Assembly (NCBI GenBank): GCA_963832245.1
Contig: CAWHTG010000004.1
Span: 2,666,001-2,730,000 of the forward strand
From: JABDBE01 sp963832245
GTDB taxonomy: Bacteria; Acidobacteriota; Terriglobia; Terriglobales; Acidobacteriaceae
DNA: 64,000 bases
Direction: 5' to 3'
Positions 43,644-51,995 of this stretch are shown here, in pieces (position 1 is the first letter of the stretch; every line of letters begins with the position of its first letter). A program made the position numbers and the translations under genes. The notes beneath the pieces were generated by a model that did no database searches, was not told the origin of the DNA, and worked only from the letters and a program-made list of their open reading frames with translations.

Positions 43644-44507
43644 ATGATTTTAGTTACCGGCGCCTCCGGAATGGTCGGAGGCAAAGTCTTGCAGGAAGTG
43701 GCGAAAAACGGAAAATCCGTGCGCGCAATGTATCGCTCGAAGGAAGATGCCTCGAAGGCGCCCAGCGGGGTCACAGCGGTGGTGGCTGATTTTGCCGATG
43801 CGGACAGCCTCAGGAGAGCACTCGAAGGAGTGGATAGCATTTACTTGGTTTGCTCGCCCGTGCCCCAGCTAGTGGAGTGGGAAGGGAACATGATCGACGC
43901 GTGCCAGAAAGCGAATGTGAAGCGTGTGGTGCTGAATTCCGCGCTGGGCGCCGGCAACTGTGCCAATTCATTTCCCAGCTGGCACGCGAAAGTCGAAGAT
44001 CGCCTTACCTCTTCGGGACCTGGTTGGACGATTCTTCGTCCAAACAGTTTTATGCAGAATGTTGTTACTTACTATGCGTCAACCATTCGATCGCAAAATG
44101 CCTTTTATTCGTCGCTCGGATGTGCGCGTACGAGTTTTATCGACGTTCGCGACATCGCTGTTATCGCGGCCAAGTGCCTGACCACAGACAGTCATGCTGG
44201 CAAGACTTATGAACTCAACGGACCCGAAGCCCTTTCTGCGGCGGATGTGGCCAGCAAAATCTCGCAGCTGACCGGCCGAAGCGTGCAATACCTGGACATT
44301 CCCTTCGAAGCCCAAAGAAAATCTCTGCGCGGCATGGGCATGCCGGAGTGGCAGGTCAACGCCCTGCTCGAGCTGCAGGAATTTTACACACAAGGAAAAG
44401 GCGCGGAAGTGGACGGCCTGACAGAAAAGCTGCTGGGTAGGCCCGCGATCCCGATGGACCAATATCTGGCGGAGAATATCGACGCCTTCCGCGAGCAGGC
44501 AGCGTGA
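43644..44507 (+). CDS. NmrA/QorB-like NAD(P)H-binding oxidoreductase
   Basis: A 287-residue atypical short-chain dehydrogenase: N-terminal dinucleotide motif TGASGMVGG (5-13), AMYRSKED cofactor-specificity loop, LVCSPVP and LNSALGAGN segments, and the NmrA-type substrate lobe (WTILRPNSFMQN; SFIDVRDIAVIAAKCL; YELNGPEALS). Members reduce quinones or act as redox sensors. ATG 43644, after AAGGAG, is the proper start; the longer frame from 43530 is not supported. It is controlled, by context, by the divergent HxlR gene and is followed by a SnoaL-like gene that overlaps its end. Confidence 0.9.
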   Translation: MILVTGASGMVGGKVLQEVAKNGKSVRAMYRSKEDASKAPSGVTAVVADFADADSLRRALEGVDSIYLVCSPVPQLVEWEGNMIDACQKANVKRVVLNSALGAGNCANSFPSWHAKVEDRLTSSGPGWTILRPNSFMQNVVTYYASTIRSQNAFYSSLGCARTSFIDVRDIAVIAAKCLTTDSHAGKTYELNGPEALSAADVASKISQLTGRSVQYLDIPFEAQRKSLRGMGMPEWQVNALLELQEFYTQGKGAEVDGLTEKLLGRPAIPMDQYLAENIDAFREQAA

Positions 44508-44530
44508 ACGCAGCTAAGGAGCTTAAAACT

Positions 44531-44950
44531 ATGTTGGCGGAACAAACTGCGAACCCGAAAACAAGAATGACTTTGGCCGAAATGAAGCAGTTCATCGCCA
44601 ATCATTTTGAAGAATTTGTAAACCAAAAAAATCTGGATATCGCGGATATTAATTTTGCCTCTGACTTCGTCGATCATGGCGCAGACGTTCCTCCAGGCAC
44701 CCCTGCCGGTCCGGCCGGGGCCAAGCAATATGTCGGGGGAGCATATAAGCGGTTTCCCGATATCCACGTGAAGATTGAGGACATCATCGCCGAAGACGAC
44801 AAGGTCGTGGTGCGCAACCAATGGACTGGAACCGACGCGACTACGAAGCAGAAAATTGAGTTTCGCGGAATTGTGATCTGGAGAATTGCGGCCAGGAAAA
44901 TAGCCGAGCGCTGGGCCTTTCTGGAAGCGCCGCATCCCCCAAGCAGATAG
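44531..44950 (+). CDS. SnoaL-like ester cyclase-family protein
   Basis: A 139-residue NTF2-fold protein with the polyketide-cyclase/ester-cyclase pattern: FVNQKNLDIADINFASDFVDHG, then GPAGAKQYVGGAYKRFPDIHVKIEDIIAEDDKVVVR (shown in part) and FRGIVIWRIAARKIAERWAF. The frame opens at a GTG overlapping the upstream stop. However, AAGGAG at 44516 with a 9-base spacing points to ATG 44531, so that is used. It forms one unit with the NmrA-like gene under HxlR control. The substrate is unknown; the fold is certain. Confidence 0.85.
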   Translation: MLAEQTANPKTRMTLAEMKQFIANHFEEFVNQKNLDIADINFASDFVDHGADVPPGTPAGPAGAKQYVGGAYKRFPDIHVKIEDIIAEDDKVVVRNQWTGTDATTKQKIEFRGIVIWRIAARKIAERWAFLEAPHPPSR

Positions 44951-45284
44951 CTTAAAGGTCAAGCCGCGACCGGTGGGCCACCCATTTACCACCATCCGAG
45001 AAATGCCGGAACAGAAAGGCTGCGAGTTTCCTGTTGCCACTCAGTCACGCAGCCTACCACAGATTACATCCACGCTGGTTTCCGCTGTGATGTCCTTCGC
45101 TGTGGCATGTGAGCCGCGTTACCTCCAGACTCTTTCAGCGTCCACAAAATTCACCGATCTCGATCTCACAGCCGACATCGCCAAAGGCGATCCGCGCCAC
45201 CGACTCAATGAAGCAGATCACCTCACATCAAAAGCCAGCAGAAAGCCAGCAGAATAACAATCCCGCCGAACAAATGCCTCTGGG
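44951..45284. other. intergenic region between convergent genes
   Basis: About 330 bases after the SnoaL-like gene. Apart from the GC-rich hairpin at its right edge I see no gene; several short frames have no ribosome site. Confidence 0.4.
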
Positions 45285-45310
45285 AAGGGCCCGGCTTCAG
45301 CCGGGCCCTT
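45285..45310. terminator. perfect 12-bp hairpin at the leuB 3' end
   Basis: AAGGGCCCGGCT-TC-AGCCGGGCCCTT, a perfect stem with a 2-nt turn, overlapping the TAA stop of leuB. There is no T-run, so it is a REP-like transcript end or mRNA-stabilising hairpin rather than a textbook terminator. Confidence 0.55.
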
Positions 45311-46415
45311 AAGAATCCACATGAACCCGGGCTTTAGCCCCTGAGGCTTTGACCGCCGCCAGTACTTTGCGTCCCATTTCCGATGTACTGATCGCGGGCC
45401 GGCTCGCCTTTGCCAAGTCGCGCGTGCGATTCCCGCTGTCAATTACCGACGCGACCGCGGCTTCAACGCACTCCGCTTCGGCATTCAGATGGAACGAGTG
45501 ACGCAGCATCATGGCCACAGAAAGAATGGCCCCCAGCGGATTGGCAATGCCTTTCCCGGCAATATCCGGGGCCGACCCGTGCACGGGCTCGTAGAGTGCG
45601 ACCGGTCCCCCTATGCTGGCCGACCCCAGCATTCCAATCGATCCCACGATCGCCCCCGCTTGGTCGGAGAGTATGTCGCCAAACATATTTTCTGTGAGCA
45701 ACACATCGAAGTCCGTGGGATGCGCGACCAACGCCATGGCGGCCGAATCCACGTAAGTGTGCCGCAGTTGCACCTCGGGATACTCTTTCCCGATGCGCGC
45801 GACGACTTCGCGCCACAGCCGGGAGCAATCGAGAACGTTGGCTTTATCTACTGAAGTCACGCGGCGGCGGCGCGATTGCGCAAGCTCAAAAGCCACGCGG
45901 GCGATGCGCTCGATTTCAGCTTCTCCGTAGCGCATGGTGTCAACGGCAATGCGGCTGCCGGCCGCGCCCGTAGTGGAGCGAGGTTCCCCGAAATAGACTC
46001 CTCCCAGCAACTCACGCACGATCAGGATGTCCGCGCCTCGGACCACCTCAGGGCGAAGCGGCGAACAATCTTCGAGCGCCGGAAAACACACCGCCGGCCG
46101 CAGATTGGCGAAAGCGCCAAGTTCCTTCCGCAGTCGCAGTAGTCCGCGTTCCGGCCGCAGATCGGAGGGAACACTATCAAAAGCCGGACCTCCCACCGCC
46201 CCCAAAAGTACGGCGCCGGAAGAAAGACAAGTCCGCAATGTGTCTTGAGGCAGCGGATCGTTGCTACTCGCAAGCCCCGCGCCGCCGATGTCTTTCGTCT
46301 GCAGGGTGGGTTCGTGCCCGAACCGCGTAGCGATGGCTTCGAGAACGCGCACCGCTTCATCGATTACTTCGGGACCGATGCCATCCCCGGGAAGGATTGC
46401 AATGTTGAGGAGCAT
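45309..46415 (-). CDS. leuB: 3-isopropylmalate dehydrogenase
   Basis: A 368-residue NAD-dependent beta-decarboxylating dehydrogenase of leucine biosynthesis. Landmarks are LPGDGIGPEVIDEAV, LLGAVGGPAFD, RPERGLLRLRKEL, IVRELLGGVYFGEPR, SVDKANVLDCSRLWREV, TENMFGDILSDQAG, and GSAPDIAGKGIANPLGAILSVAM (shown in part). Length is normal. ATG 46415 lies 47 bp after leuA on the same strand. Its stop is embedded in a GC-rich hairpin. Confidence 0.96.
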   Translation of the reverse strand: MLLNIAILPGDGIGPEVIDEAVRVLEAIATRFGHEPTLQTKDIGGAGLASSNDPLPQDTLRTCLSSGAVLLGAVGGPAFDSVPSDLRPERGLLRLRKELGAFANLRPAVCFPALEDCSPLRPEVVRGADILIVRELLGGVYFGEPRSTTGAAGSRIAVDTMRYGEAEIERIARVAFELAQSRRRRVTSVDKANVLDCSRLWREVVARIGKEYPEVQLRHTYVDSAAMALVAHPTDFDVLLTENMFGDILSDQAGAIVGSIGMLGSASIGGPVALYEPVHGSAPDIAGKGIANPLGAILSVAMMLRHSFHLNAEAECVEAAVASVIDSGNRTRDLAKASRPAISTSEMGRKVLAAVKASGAKARVHVDS

Positions 46416-46462
46416 GCAGGTTTATTGTAGCGATGGAGCCACGCGCAGGCGTCGGAATGCGG

Positions 46463-47818
46463 TTACACGCCCCAAAGGTAGTCTTCCGGATCCGCGTGGC
46501 GTTCCGCCACTGGATTCATCGCCAGGCTTGCGAGCACGGGGCCGGTCGGGGGAGGGATCGAAAGCATGAGCTGAGAATGTTCGCGTCCTCGGTCTGATCG
46601 TGCACCAGCCCCAGCTGCAACAGCGCGCGGAAGTGGCTTCAATTGCCCATCTTCACCTGCCGAACCGTCCTCTTCATTCGCCCCAATCAATTCCAGCAGA
46701 TGATGGTCCTCAACCTGCTTGATCTGATCCGCCAGCACCACAAAGCGCCGGTAGATTTCATCCAACTGCTGCCGCTCAAATTGATGCCCCAATTGTTCAC
46801 AGCGCAAGCCCAGCGCGTGCCGGCCCGAATGTTTGCCCAGCACCAGTCTCGAATCCGGCACTCCCACCGATTGCGGCGTCATAATCTCATAGGTCAGCGG
46901 ATTCTTGAGCATGCCATCCTGATGAATCCCCGCCTCATGGGCAAACGCATTGCGCCCAATAATCGCCTTGTTCGGTTGCACCGCAACCCCAGTGATCTCG
47001 CTGAGCATCTGGCTCGCGGGAAATAGTTGTTCGCTCACGACGTTCGTCTCGTAAGCAAGCCGGTCTCGACGCACCCGCATTGCCATGACAATCTCTTCCA
47101 GCGACGCATTGCCCGCTCGCTCGCCAATGCCATTAATCGTGCACTCGACCTGCCGCGCCCCCGCGGCGACCGCCGCTAACGAATTGGCCACCGCCAGCCC
47201 AAGATCATCGTGGCAGTGTGCCGAGATCGTGACCTTCTCGATTCCGCGCACGTTTGCACGGATGGTGCGAATCAATTCGCCAAATTCTCCCGGCGTCGTG
47301 TAGCCAACCGTGTCCGGAATATTCACCGTGGTGGCGCCGGCCGCGACCACGGCTTCGACGACCTGGCAAAGAAATTCCGGATCAGTCCGCGTCGCATCCT
47401 CGGGCGAAAATTCCACATCGTCACACAAACTCTTAGCCAAACGCACCGCTTCACGCGCCTGTTCCAGGCACTGCTGCCGCGAGATCCGCAGCTTATATTT
47501 CAGGTGGATGTCAGAAGTGGCCAGGAACACATGAATTCGCGGCCGCGCAGCCCCACGCAGCGCCTCCCAGGCGCGTTCAATATCTTTCGCACAAGCCCGC
47601 GCAAGGCCTGCGATAATGGGACGCCGCACCACCGCGGCAATAGCTTGCACGGCGGCAAAATCGCCTTCCGATGCGATCGGAAATCCCGCCTCGATCACAT
47701 CCACTCCCATGCGATCAAGCTGTTGCGCCATGCGCAGTTTCTCCTCCACATTCATGCTGCAACCGGGCGACTGCTCGCCGTCACGCAGCGTCGTGTCGAA
47801 GATCGTGATACGTTCCAT
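46463..47818 (-). CDS. leuA: 2-isopropylmalate synthase, without recognisable regulatory domain
   Basis: The first leucine-pathway enzyme (2-oxoisovalerate + acetyl-CoA). The catalytic barrel is intact: ITIFDTTLRDGEQSPG, EAGFPIASEGDF, SAHCHDDLGLAVANSLAA, NGIGERAGNASLEE and AGIHQDGMLKNPLTYE. At 451 residues it is shorter than the usual ~510. After VEDHHLLEL the last ~70 residues (rich in Gly/Ala/Pro/Arg) show no LeuA dimer/leucine-binding domain. This could mean loss of feedback inhibition, or an indel near 46690 that destroyed the domain. ATG 47818 with GAGGAGG upstream is preferred to the longer frame from 47878. It is divergent from the LysR gene. Confidence 0.9.
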   Translation of the reverse strand: MERITIFDTTLRDGEQSPGCSMNVEEKLRMAQQLDRMGVDVIEAGFPIASEGDFAAVQAIAAVVRRPIIAGLARACAKDIERAWEALRGAARPRIHVFLATSDIHLKYKLRISRQQCLEQAREAVRLAKSLCDDVEFSPEDATRTDPEFLCQVVEAVVAAGATTVNIPDTVGYTTPGEFGELIRTIRANVRGIEKVTISAHCHDDLGLAVANSLAAVAAGARQVECTINGIGERAGNASLEEIVMAMRVRRDRLAYETNVVSEQLFPASQMLSEITGVAVQPNKAIIGRNAFAHEAGIHQDGMLKNPLTYEIMTPQSVGVPDSRLVLGKHSGRHALGLRCEQLGHQFERQQLDEIYRRFVVLADQIKQVEDHHLLELIGANEEDGSAGEDGQLKPLPRAVAAGAGARSDRGREHSQLMLSIPPPTGPVLASLAMNPVAERHADPEDYLWGV

Positions 47819-47948
47819 GCCTGGGCCCTCCTCGGCGATCCCGAACTCGAGGTCGTGGGTCAGATTGGAATACTTCACGTCACATCCCGCCTGGGCATGA
47901 CGCCCCTCTTAAAGAATCACCTGACCCACCACCGAACTTCCATATTTA

Positions 47949-48017
47949 CGTTTACATGCTTATTAAGCAAGCTTATAATCCTAAAATTATCATTAGTTAT
48001 AGTTATCAATGTAAACG
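47949..48017. promoter_or_regulatory. divergent leuA/lysR promoter pair with a LysR box
   Basis: An AT-rich gap. On the plus strand TTTACA (47951-47956), 17 bp, TATAAT (47974-47979) points to lysR. On the minus strand TTTACA (48010-48015), 18 bp, GATAAT (47986-47991) points to leuA. The outer CGTTTACAT/ATGTAAACG inverted repeat is the two mirrored -35 regions. A perfect T-N11-A palindrome, TGCTTATTAAGCA (47957-47969), fills the spacer of the lysR promoter, fitting autorepression. Confidence 0.7.
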
Positions 48018-48057
48018 CAGCTAATCAACCCCCAACTTTTGCTAAAGGAAAGGCGCG

Positions 48058-48975
48058 ATGGATCTCGCTCAACTTGAAGTGTTTCTAGCCGTGGCGCAGG
48101 AAGGAAAATTCTCGCGCGCGGCCAAGAAACTGTACCGCACCCAATCGGCGGTGAGCCAATCGATCCGCAAGCTCGAAGACCAGTTAGGCGAGCCGCTATT
48201 CGACCGCTCCTCGCGCGAGGGCGTGCTCACCGACGCCGGCCGCGTACTCCAGGAATACGCGGAAAGACTCTTGAACCTCCGCGGCGACGCCCAGCAAGCC
48301 CTGGTCGAACTCCGCGAGCTGCAAAAAGGCAAACTCGCAATCTCCGCCAATGAGTTCACCGCGCTTTATTTGTTGCCGGTGCTCGCGGAATTCCGCCGTC
48401 TGCATCCCATGATCAGAATCACGGTGCAGCGTTCCTTTGGCAGCCGCATCCCCGACGACGTCCTCCGCCACAGCACCGAACTCGGCGTCCTTACTTACGA
48501 TCCGCAGGAACCGCAGCTCTGTTCCACGGTGGTGTATCTCGACGAATTAATTTTCGTGGTTCCCCCAAGCCATCCCTTTGCCACGGCGCATCAGGTCAGC
48601 ATCCGGCAACTCGGCGCCGAATCCTTCGTCGCCCACAATGTGGCCTCACCCTATCGCGAAAAGGTGATCCAAGCCTTCAAGCGTCACAAAACCCCGCTAC
48701 ACATGGATATCGAACTGCCCACCCTGCAAGCCATCAAACGCTTTGTCGTAATGGGCAGCGGCGTGGCCCTGGTCCCAGAGATCAGCGTGGAAAGTGAACT
48801 GGCCCGCGGCGAACTGATTCGCATTCCGGTCCGCGAATTACGCCTGCACCGCAAGCTGCGCTTGATTTATCGCAAGCCCGCCAGCCTTTCCCACGCCGCC
48901 AAGGCGTTCCTAAAAGTGGCGGAAACCATGGCGCGGCAACAAACCGGCCGGTACCGATTTCAGCGCGAACATTAA
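48058..48975 (+). CDS. LysR-family transcriptional regulator (leucine-operon type by position)
   Basis: A 305-residue LysR protein: N-terminal winged helix (AQLEVFLAVAQEGKFSRAAKKL, in part; SQSIRKLEDQLGEPLFDRSSRE) and a C-terminal type-2 periplasmic-binding-like effector domain (LPVLAEFRRLHPMIRITV; ELGVLTYDP; VMGSGVALVPE; LRLIYRKPASLSHAAKAFL). AAAGGAAAG precedes ATG 48058. It faces leuA across a promoter region containing a LysR-type box, so it probably controls leuA-leuB and itself; the co-inducer (perhaps 2-isopropylmalate, as for other Leu regulators) is inference. A strong hairpin 84 bp downstream ends the gene. Confidence 0.92.
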   Translation: MDLAQLEVFLAVAQEGKFSRAAKKLYRTQSAVSQSIRKLEDQLGEPLFDRSSREGVLTDAGRVLQEYAERLLNLRGDAQQALVELRELQKGKLAISANEFTALYLLPVLAEFRRLHPMIRITVQRSFGSRIPDDVLRHSTELGVLTYDPQEPQLCSTVVYLDELIFVVPPSHPFATAHQVSIRQLGAESFVAHNVASPYREKVIQAFKRHKTPLHMDIELPTLQAIKRFVVMGSGVALVPEISVESELARGELIRIPVRELRLHRKLRLIYRKPASLSHAAKAFLKVAETMARQQTGRYRFQREH

Positions 48976-48983
48976 AACCGCCA

Positions 48984-49034
48984 ATGTAGGCGCGCGCGTC
49001 TAGGCCAATGTAGGCGCGGGCGTCCGCGCCCGTG
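48984..49034. repeat. two units of the GTAGGCGCGNGCGTC repeat
   Basis: Two degenerate units of the same 20-bp family as 40590-40668, just after lysR. Confidence 0.6.
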
Positions 49035-49058
49035 CGGCCCAAGCTAAATGCAAAACAA

Positions 49059-49089
49059 AACGTCCCAGCTCGTTAGAGCTTGGGACGTT
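49059..49089. terminator. bidirectional hairpin terminator after lysR
   Basis: Arms AACGTCCCAGCTC / GAGCTTGGGACGTT (one-base bulge, GTTA loop) are followed by TTT on the plus strand. On the minus strand TTTTGTTTT follows, so it is a good terminator in either direction. Confidence 0.7.
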
Positions 49090-49450
49090 TGTCGAAGCAG
49101 CCCTCCCCCGAAGTCTGCTCGAAAACAACTCTAGCAGTCGAAGCGCCCAGCAGGAATGGCACTTTCAGGCTATACGGAAAATCGATAGTAACCGCCGGTG
49201 GTAATATCCAATCCGGCCTCAGCGCGAGCATATTCAACCCTTGGATGGCTAAGCTGATCCTCGCCTGCCCAAAATCTTGTCAAGCCCCCTTTTGCCTCCA
49301 ATTCCCCCTACCTGCCTGAATTCACGACAGAAATAAATCTCCAAATTTGGCGGGTTTACCCTGTTGAATATGCTAGTCTATATCTATAAAGAATTAAGAA
49401 CGCGCAGCCAATAGCTGCGCCTACTTTTTTGCCAGCGGAAAGCACCCGGC
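49090..49450. other. intergenic region before the PD-(D/E)XK gene
   Basis: About 360 bases, with an AT-rich patch near 49360-49400 (TTGAATATG...TATAAAG) that could hold the promoter; no gene seen. Confidence 0.4.
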
Positions 49451-49921
49451 ATGAAGTCCCGAATCACAGCCACCAGACCACATGACCGCAAACCCATCCG
49501 CCGCAATCCGAAGCGCACCGGAGAACTCTCCGAAGCCGCCTTTATGCTGAAGGCAAGCACCCTGGGTTTCGGCATCGCCAAGCCCTGGGGAGGCAGCGAG
49601 CGCTACGACTTCATCCTCCGCTCCGCACACCGCCTCTGGCGCGTCCAACTAAAAAGCACCGAAGTCCTCCGCGCTCGCGGCTACGATGTCCAGCCCATCT
49701 ACAGCGTCTACGGTAAGGGCAAAATCACCTACACCGCCGAAGACATCGACATCCTCGTAGCTCACATCGTTCCCGTCGATGTCTGGTATGTCCTGCCCAT
49801 CGAAGCCATAACCAGTTCCACCAGCCTCCGCTTCTATCCCGACATCCCCTGCAAATGTGCCCGGTGGGAAATCTACCGCGAAGCCTGGCACCTAATCGAG
49901 CCCCACCCAAAGCTCACGTAG
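49451..49921 (+). CDS. PD-(D/E)XK nuclease-family protein
   Basis: A 156-residue basic protein. After a KRTGELSEAAFMLKAS helix comes GFGIAKPWGGSERYDFIL, then RLWRVQLKST. This matches the PD-(D/E)XK core with the acidic Asp in YDF and a QxK variant of the last motif, as in the family of small archaeal-resolvase/intron-endonuclease-like nucleases. DNA cleavage or repair is plausible but unproven. It is a single gene flanked by palindromic repeats, and its stop codon merges into the same palindrome seen after the M20 gene, hinting at mobility of the locus. GGAAAG lies upstream of the ATG. Confidence 0.7.
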   Translation: MKSRITATRPHDRKPIRRNPKRTGELSEAAFMLKASTLGFGIAKPWGGSERYDFILRSAHRLWRVQLKSTEVLRARGYDVQPIYSVYGKGKITYTAEDIDILVAHIVPVDVWYVLPIEAITSSTSLRFYPDIPCKCARWEIYREAWHLIEPHPKLT

Positions 49922-50483
49922 CCCCGGACGCCTCGTCCACGCAACTCGAGACAGCGCAAACGCAAACCTCCAACGTCCACGCGCGTGTAACCAATGTCGA
50001 CGCGAGCGTCCACGCTCGTGTAACCACGAACCCACGGACAAATTTAACTGACCCCTGACTCAGGGTGCCCCATCCTTCCGTGTTCTGTGCGGAAGGGTGG
50101 GAGACGACGATTGACCATGAGATTAGACGGTGCCCCAGGTTCGCGTCCGTTCTTTGCACGCCAACCTGGGCCGAGGAATATCCTCTCGGACCCGCCCTTT
50201 GTTGTTGTTTTCCCGATCTCTTGGGGGAATTGGACTGCCTAACTCAGGGTGCCCCACCCTTTCCGCGCTCTTTGCGGAAGGGTGGGAGGCGACGAAGCAA
50301 TCCGTTCTGGATTGTCGCCCGGAGGCCGTCGAGGCGCTCGCCAGCGTTCTCTGTACTTCCCGAAGACAGCCCGGTGCAGGCGCCCGGAGGCTCAGGCGAC
50401 CCAACAATTCGTCGGCCGTAGCTAGGCGGCCACACTCAGAACCCAGTCAATGAGTGTAATCGAGATGTTTCAACAGTTAGCAG
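49922..50483. repeat. repeat-rich intergenic region
   Basis: It contains the stop-codon palindrome (49918-49938), units of the GCGTCCACGCGCGTGTA family (49970-50035), and two copies of a longer element built on CTCAGGGTGCCCCA..CCTT-CCG...CGGAAGGGTGGGAGRCGACGA (50058-50110 and 50239-50296) with self-complementary CTTCCG/CGGAAG arms. It also holds a CACTCAGAACCC...TCAATGAGTGTAATCG dyad (~50434-50460) that recurs near 51687 and inverted near 53100. No gene seen. Confidence 0.6.
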
Positions 50484-51590
50484 CTATTTCTTATCCACCC
50501 GGACCGGCAAATCGAGACCAGGCGCAGAGTCGCCTTTCAGATACTTGCCAAGAAACTCTTCAATCAGCGATCTGGTTGCCTTGACAGACAACAGCGCACT
50601 CTGCGATGAACTGTTGGATTGCGATTCGCGTGCGAATCGACTCTGAACGAGACGCGCGTCACTGAAACTCATGTGGTCACTGCCGGGAACCACTATGTAA
50701 TAGGTGTTCGATTCGCTCCCAGAATATTCCCGGGCTCGAGTTGCAGGGTCTGAAGCGTGCTCCTCCGTTGCGATGAATAACAGAGGCTTGTGGAGTGCCA
50801 TCGGACGAACATCATTGTTCATGCCGGGAAAAGTGGACCCATCCAGGTTTACACCCGCTAAAATACGCTGCTCTTCTTTCGTCGCCAACGCCGCGGTAGT
50901 GCCGCCCATAGAATGACCCACGATGCCAATCTTGGACATATCCATGTGACCGCGCCAGAAGTCGTCGCCCGCATTCATTTCTTGAATTTTGTCGAGAACG
51001 AATCGCACGTCCTTAAAGAGGACGTTTTCTGCGAACATGCCAATCGCGACACCCTGCGTTCTTCGATCCGCGTTTTCTGGCCAATAGGGTTTGGATCTGA
51101 CTTCACGCCCATCCGGGAACACCGCTATCAGAGAATCTGGCGGGTGATTGGTTGCCGCGACGACGAAGCCGTGACTCGCCAGTCCTTCGGCAAAAATTGT
51201 ATAAGTTGCTGGAACAACTCCGGAGCCGTGCTCCAGAAGAACCAAGGGGAAAGGGCCACCTCCTGCTATCGGTGCCCTGAGGCGGGCGTTGGTGCGAACC
51301 CCGTCCGCAAAGTTCGGTGGCAAATTCCACTCTGCTGCCAGTGCAGTTGCAGTTCTTTTGTCCATGTACGGTGCAATGACTGAGTTGCGCAGCGAGGGAT
51401 ACCAGAAGGTGACGAGCAGATCACGATTGCGAGACGCATCTCTAAGCACCACCAACCTGGTGCCGACCGCATGACAACCATCGGGTGGGGGAAGCTGAAG
51501 TGTGACTTGCCGATTTTGGGCGACCAGCGGAGTGAGCATTAAGGGAACCAGTAGGAAAAAGAAAGTTGCCCAAAGGAGAGATTTGCTCAT
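50484..51590 (-). CDS. exported PAF-acetylhydrolase-like alpha/beta hydrolase
   Basis: A 368-residue secreted hydrolase: signal peptide (1-24, ending LVAQ), then an alpha/beta fold with DLLVTFWYPSL, PLVLLEHGSGVVPATY (oxyanion loop), nucleophile elbow GIVGHSMGGTTAA (Ser), acid Asp in GVNLDGSTFPG and His in VPGSDHMSFSD. This order matches platelet-activating-factor acetylhydrolase/dienelactone-hydrolase relatives, which cleave short acyl esters; the natural substrate is unknown. The triad is complete. It is isolated between repeat-rich regions with no operon partner. Confidence 0.85.
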   Translation of the reverse strand: MSKSLLWATFFFLLVPLMLTPLVAQNRQVTLQLPPPDGCHAVGTRLVVLRDASRNRDLLVTFWYPSLRNSVIAPYMDKRTATALAAEWNLPPNFADGVRTNARLRAPIAGGGPFPLVLLEHGSGVVPATYTIFAEGLASHGFVVAATNHPPDSLIAVFPDGREVRSKPYWPENADRRTQGVAIGMFAENVLFKDVRFVLDKIQEMNAGDDFWRGHMDMSKIGIVGHSMGGTTAALATKEEQRILAGVNLDGSTFPGMNNDVRPMALHKPLLFIATEEHASDPATRAREYSGSESNTYYIVVPGSDHMSFSDARLVQSRFARESQSNSSSQSALLSVKATRSLIEEFLGKYLKGDSAPGLDLPVRVDKK

Positions 51591-51995
51591 TTACTAGTTC
51601 CCTCGCTGGTGCTCGACAGTGCATAGACGTGTGGAAGGAGACGTGGTGAGCGCAATGCAGACGATTGTTGACGCAACGAGGCGTCAGCACTCAGCACCCG
51701 GGTCAATGAGTGTAATCGCGATTTTTCGCCAACTGACATCTAATTCGTCGTGCAAGTCTTTTGCGCTGATTGACTTGCCCTATCTTCCTGCCCAAAAACT
51801 ACCCATAGCAACGCCTGGCTCCTTCAACTGATTTGCCAGCACCGCCCGCAGCTACAAAGAAAATTCTTGCCCTCGGTGTCGTCTTTTCCCTGCCGTTTCC
51901 GATCCTTTGTTTAGAGGCCAGGAACGCTGGACGCTAACGTTCCTGCATCGGTACCCTCGATTATGACCGATTCCAAAGAGACCGGAGGCGGGACA
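51591..51995. other. intergenic region with a dispersed dyad repeat
   Basis: About 400 bases between divergent genes. The CACTCAGCACCC...TCAATGAGTGTAATCG element (51687-51722) is a second copy of that at ~50434; otherwise no gene seen. Confidence 0.5.
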
